A stretch of DNA of 7,185 nt from Pedobacter sp. GTDB taxonomy: Bacteria > Bacteroidota > Bacteroidia > Sphingobacteriales > Sphingobacteriaceae. The stretch covers positions 1 to 7,185 of the forward strand of contig SEDG01000209.1 in the NCBI GenBank assembly GCA_004295885.1, written 5' to 3'. Below, one piece after another: positions 4,958-7,185 of the stretch (the stretch's first letter is position 1; each line of letters opens with the position of its first letter). A program made the position numbers and the translations under genes. The notes beneath the pieces were generated by a model. The model worked only from the letters and a program-made list of their open reading frames with translations, ran no database searches and was not told the origin of the DNA.

Positions 4958-6679
4958 AATTGATGTATTTGTTTGATACAACAAATAAATTTCTTGCTGT
5001 TTGAAAGGCCTATAAATATCTTTTACGTAATTAACAATTTGTTCCTTAGGCAATAATAAAGATGCTTTGCATTTTTGGTAAACCTCTTCAATGATATGCT
5101 CCATTCCTCTTTCCTTTAACAATTGAATGGCCGCATCAAAAGCAACAAACTGCCCCATTTTAGACATGTCTATACCATAACAATCTGGGTAACGAATTTG
5201 AGGCGCAGAGGAAACAATTATAATTTTCTTAGGATGCAACCTATCGATTATTTTGATGATACTCTGTTTTAAAGTAGTACCACGAACAATCGAATCATCA
5301 ACTGCCACTAATGTATCGGTATGGTTTTTAATAACGCCATAGGTAGTGTCATAAACGTGAGCCACCATTTCTCCTCTATCTGCATCTTGAGTGATGAAGG
5401 TACGTAACTTAACGTCCTTAATAGCCAGCTTTTCAACTCTTGGCGTCATAGACAATAATTCGTCAAGTTGTTCGTCGTTAAGTCGTTCCTTACGATTAAG
5501 TAAAGCATCTTTTTGAACCTCACGTACATGTTCATGCAAACCTTCTACCATTCCATAAAATGAAACTTCGGCAGTATTTGGTATAAACGAGAAAACGGTA
5601 TTCTTTAAATCTTTTTTAACCGCTCCTAAAACCTGAGGAATTAATAAATGACCTAATTTTTTACGCTCCTTATAAATATCAGCATCGCTACCTCTAGAGA
5701 AATAAATGCGCTCAAATGAACAAGCTCTCTTTTCTGCAGGTTCACGATACATTTCTTGTGTTACCGTTCCGTCTTTTTTAACAATTAAAGCATGTCCTGG
5801 CTCAATTTCTTTTACCTGTTTGATCTGAACGTTAAATGCAGTCTGTATAGCTGGTCTTTCAGATGCGGCAACTACAATCTCATCATCTGCATAATAAAAC
5901 GCAGGGCGGATGCCGGAAGGGTCGCGAAGGACAAATGCATCGCCATTACCCACAATACCCGAAATGGTATAACCACCATCCCAATCTTTCGCAGAGCGAC
6001 GTAAGATATTCGCTATGTTTAACTTTTCAGATATTTTGTGAGTAATTTCAACGTTGCTTAAACCTTCTTTTTTGTACTCATCAAATAACTCCTGATTTTC
6101 ATCGTCTAAGAAGTGGCCTATCTTCTCCAAAACTGTAACCGTATCTGCTTTTTCTTTTGGATGCTGACCTAACTCATATAATTGCTCTAATAATTCATCA
6201 ACATTAGTCATGTTAAAATTACCAGCAATTACTAAGTTTCTTGTCATCCAGTTATTTTGACGCAAGAAAGGGTGACAGTTTTCAATGCTATTTTTACCAT
6301 GTGTACCATAGCGCAAATGACCAAGTAAAACTTCGCCGATGAAACTTACATTTTGCTTCAAAAACTCTGTGTCTTTCATCAACTCAGGTGTTTCGTTTTG
6401 GATATCTACAAATTTTCCTTGCACATAACCAAAAATATCTGCAACTGCATTTTGAGCCATTGAACGGTAACGACTAATATATCGGCTACCTGGTTTCATG
6501 TCTAATTTAATGGTTGCAATACCTGCTCCGTCCTGACCACGATTGTGCTGCTTTTCCATCAACAAGTATAATTTGTTGAGGCCATAAAGTGCAGTACCGT
6601 ATTTTTCTTGGTAAAATGAGAGAGGTTTTAACAGACGGATAAAAGCTATTCCGCACTCGTGTTTGATCTGATCGCTCAT
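4406..6679 (-). CDS. purF: Amidophosphoribosyltransferase (PurF) reading in frame into a lipoprotein
   Basis: PurF makes 5-phosphoribosylamine from PRPP and glutamine, the first committed step of purine synthesis, in the cytoplasm. From the ATG at 6679 the frame has 757 codons. An 8-residue leader precedes Cys9 (KHECGIAF), the expected N-terminal nucleophile after processing. Glutaminase motifs follow: HNRGQDGAG (45-53), GHLRYGTHG (120-128) and GNFNMTN (153-159). RDPSGIRP is at 252-259 and CSFERIYFSRGSD at 320-332. The PRPP-binding loop is VAVDDSIVRGTT (458-469). Similarity runs to YRPFKQQEI (556-564). Bacteroidota homologues I recall (~610-635 residues) continue there with a further tail; here ten unrelated residues lead to Met575, the start of a lipoprotein signal peptide. 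Both catalytic domains look complete, so activity is plausible. An upstream in-frame TTG at 6700 is rejected as start because it lies within the likely -7 element. Whether one 757-residue chain is really made is doubtful. Confidence 0.85.
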   Translation of the reverse strand: MSDQIKHECGIAFIRLLKPLSFYQEKYGTALYGLNKLYLLMEKQHNRGQDGAGIATIKLDMKPGSRYISRYRSMAQNAVADIFGYVQGKFVDIQNETPELMKDTEFLKQNVSFIGEVLLGHLRYGTHGKNSIENCHPFLRQNNWMTRNLVIAGNFNMTNVDELLEQLYELGQHPKEKADTVTVLEKIGHFLDDENQELFDEYKKEGLSNVEITHKISEKLNIANILRRSAKDWDGGYTISGIVGNGDAFVLRDPSGIRPAFYYADDEIVVAASERPAIQTAFNVQIKQVKEIEPGHALIVKKDGTVTQEMYREPAEKRACSFERIYFSRGSDADIYKERKKLGHLLIPQVLGAVKKDLKNTVFSFIPNTAEVSFYGMVEGLHEHVREVQKDALLNRKERLNDEQLDELLSMTPRVEKLAIKDVKLRTFITQDADRGEMVAHVYDTTYGVIKNHTDTLVAVDDSIVRGTTLKQSIIKIIDRLHPKKIIIVSSAPQIRYPDCYGIDMSKMGQFVAFDAAIQLLKERGMEHIIEEVYQKCKASLLLPKEQIVNYVKDIYRPFKQQEIYLLYQTNTSIMKKIFLGLLICIGLACSEAKQDKVEDAISKTGDSLSSKLNKLNDTLNKVRDNVAKKVSNVEINIKRTIPISLQWIGFENQGKAEVVKQSDGSFTISGEQTNSSNEFLKINGKIKRLNASQVSFVGTIITFVKINNGGVPCEKTGEQVFLKKGDRKYYRLQNMENCSGGKVLDYVDLYDLNDVL
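4967..4986. repeat. Inverted repeat at the purF-lipoprotein junction
   Basis: ATTTGTT (4967-4973) and AACAAAT (4980-4986) are perfect 7-bp arms around a 6-nt loop. They cover the codons between the last PurF-like residue and the lipoprotein start, 10 bp before its ATG. The repeat could be a small hairpin in the mRNA, a regulator site, or a scar at a recombination junction. It lacks a following T-run and G-C content, so a terminator is unlikely. Confidence 0.45.
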
Positions 6680-6697
6680 GGATTGATGATTGAGCCG

Positions 6698-6705
6698 CAA
6701 ATTTA
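6698..6705 (-). promoter_or_regulatory. purF: Candidate -7 element of the purF promoter
   Basis: On the minus strand TAAATTTG matches the Bacteroidota consensus TAnnTTTG at all eight positions, 18 nt before the ATG at 6679. Transcription would start at about 6691-6690, giving a leader of roughly ten bases. No TTG sits at the ideal spacing; TTTTG 14 nt upstream and CTTG 24 nt upstream flank it. Its last three bases are the TTG that would otherwise be an in-frame start, which supports the ATG. Confidence 0.45.
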
Positions 6706-6750
6706 CCGCTTTAAAATTTCAAAACCTAACAAGAAATGAATCGTTTTCCC

Positions 6751-6771
6751 ACATTTAAGTAATTTAAATGT
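6751..6771. repeat. Perfect 8-bp inverted repeat between murI and purF
   Basis: ACATTTAA (6751-6758) and TTAAATGT (6764-6771) pair perfectly around GTAAT. It lies 21 bp past the murI stop codon and about 46 bp upstream of the purF -7 match. The stem is AT-rich and on the minus strand is followed by GGGAAAACG, not a T-run, so it is a poor terminator. A protein-binding site or a weak processing hairpin is equally possible. Confidence 0.4.
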
Positions 6772-6792
6772 TAATTTTCAAGAGGCGTAAAA

Positions 6793-7185
6793 TTAGCTTT
6801 TATGCATCTTATGAGCGGCTATTTTTTCGCACAGAAACATTGATGCTCGTTCCTCAAAAACCTGAACATCACCAGATGTGTAAAAAGTTCTCTGTGCATT
6901 TTTCGCGAGCGTAGATTCTAGTTCGGCATGTCTTTTCAAATAATCTACTAAGCTATCCGCAACAATATCACCTTGTGCTACAATTTTAATATGGCTAGGT
7001 AAGTGCTGCTCAATTTTCGGAACTAGTAAGGGATAATGTGTGCAGGCTAATAAAACACAATCTATATCATTAGATTTTTGCAACAACTGTTGGATGTATT
7101 CATCTACAAAAAAGTCGGCACCTGCACTTAAATGTTCACCATTTTCAATAATAGGAACCCACATTGGGCAAGCTTGCTGATGAAC
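6793..7185 (-). CDS. murI: Glutamate racemase, C-terminal part (5' end outside window)
   Basis: The frame is open to the window edge and encodes the last 130 residues, starting VHQQACPMWVPIIENGEHLS; the Met in ACPMWV is internal, not a start. Racemase hallmarks are ACPxWVPxxEnGE (fragment residues 5-16), LLACTHYPLLVPKI (45-58), whose Cys48 is the second catalytic cysteine, and GDIVADSLVDYL (72-83). The first catalytic cysteine (in the N-terminal CNT motif) is beyond the edge. MurI interconverts L- and D-glutamate in the cytoplasm, supplying D-glutamate for peptidoglycan. The C-terminal end FLCEKIAAHKMHKS is a little basic but of normal length. It lies on the same strand as purF, 113 bp upstream of its ATG, and purF appears to have its own promoter. 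Confidence 0.93.
   Translation of the reverse strand, partial: VHQQACPMWVPIIENGEHLSAGADFFVDEYIQQLLQKSNDIDCVLLACTHYPLLVPKIEQHLPSHIKIVAQGDIVADSLVDYLKRHAELESTLAKNAQRTFYTSGDVQVFEERASMFLCEKIAAHKMHKS

Noticed and set aside
4958..5060. The missing PurF tail hidden in another frame by a frameshift
   Set aside because: Reading the two other minus-strand frames across the junction gives no tail-like sequence such as the GNYPTPGG type, so a simple one-base frameshift does not restore it.
4749..6045. Plus-strand open frames opposite the lipoprotein and purF
   Set aside because: They are short, low-complexity or antisense to conserved PurF motifs, and lack start signals.
6680..6700. TTG at 6700 as an earlier purF start, adding seven residues (MRLNHQS)
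   Set aside because: The ATG at 6679 gives the usual MxxxIKHECG leader, and the TTG is part of an exact -7 promoter match, so it probably lies upstream of the transcript start.
6680..6792. Purine riboswitch upstream of purF
   Set aside because: The predicted leader is about ten bases, and I see no three-way junction or conserved purine aptamer core in the 113 bp before the ATG.
7162..7164. ATG at 7164 as the murI start
   Set aside because: The frame stays open to the window edge and the preceding residues VHQQACP belong to the conserved ACPxxVP motif of glutamate racemase, so the true start is outside the window.

Overview
The window looks like chromosome of a Bacteroidota bacterium, most likely in the Sphingobacteriaceae (Pedobacter-like). 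This rests on my recognition of the protein families, not on a database search. The DNA is AT-rich. PurF is the long Bacteroidota type with an N-terminal leader before the catalytic cysteine. Most start codons are preceded by A-rich sequence rather than a Shine-Dalgarno site. Matches to the Bacteroidota promoter -7 element TAnnTTTG occur at plausible places.

Layout, left to right. Positions 1-113 (minus) hold the N-terminus of a dCMP deaminase-like protein. It is separated by a strong intrinsic terminator from a GluP-type sugar transporter of the FHS/major facilitator group (196-1479, minus). A second strong terminator (1569-1601) separates that gene from a paralogous FHS sugar transporter (1620-3053, minus). 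A 207-bp divergent intergenic region follows, then a LysE-family exporter on the plus strand (3261-3881), which has a clear GGAG ribosome binding site. LysE converges on a small membrane-anchored DUF3592-like protein (3938-4285, minus). Next is one long open frame (4406-6679, minus) that reads from PurF straight into a lipoprotein with no stop codon between them. The window ends inside glutamate racemase (murI, 6793-7185, minus, 5' end outside the window). No stretch longer than 300 bp lacks a gene.

The genes serve housekeeping and uptake roles: pyrimidine nucleotide metabolism (dCMP deaminase), sugar import (two transporters that differ at key coupling positions), solute export (LysE), the first committed step of purine synthesis (PurF) and D-glutamate supply for peptidoglycan (MurI). 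The terminators and promoter-like sites suggest mostly separate transcription units rather than one operon.

The most unusual item is the 3' end of purF. The PurF similarity stops after 'RPFKQQEI', the usual Bacteroidota C-terminal tail is missing, and the frame runs through ten unrelated residues and a short inverted repeat into the start codon and signal peptide of a lipoprotein. This looks like a deletion or rearrangement junction, or possibly an assembly error, that left PurF without its own stop. I see no CRISPR array, insertion sequence, tRNA, rRNA or clearly new multi-gene system here.
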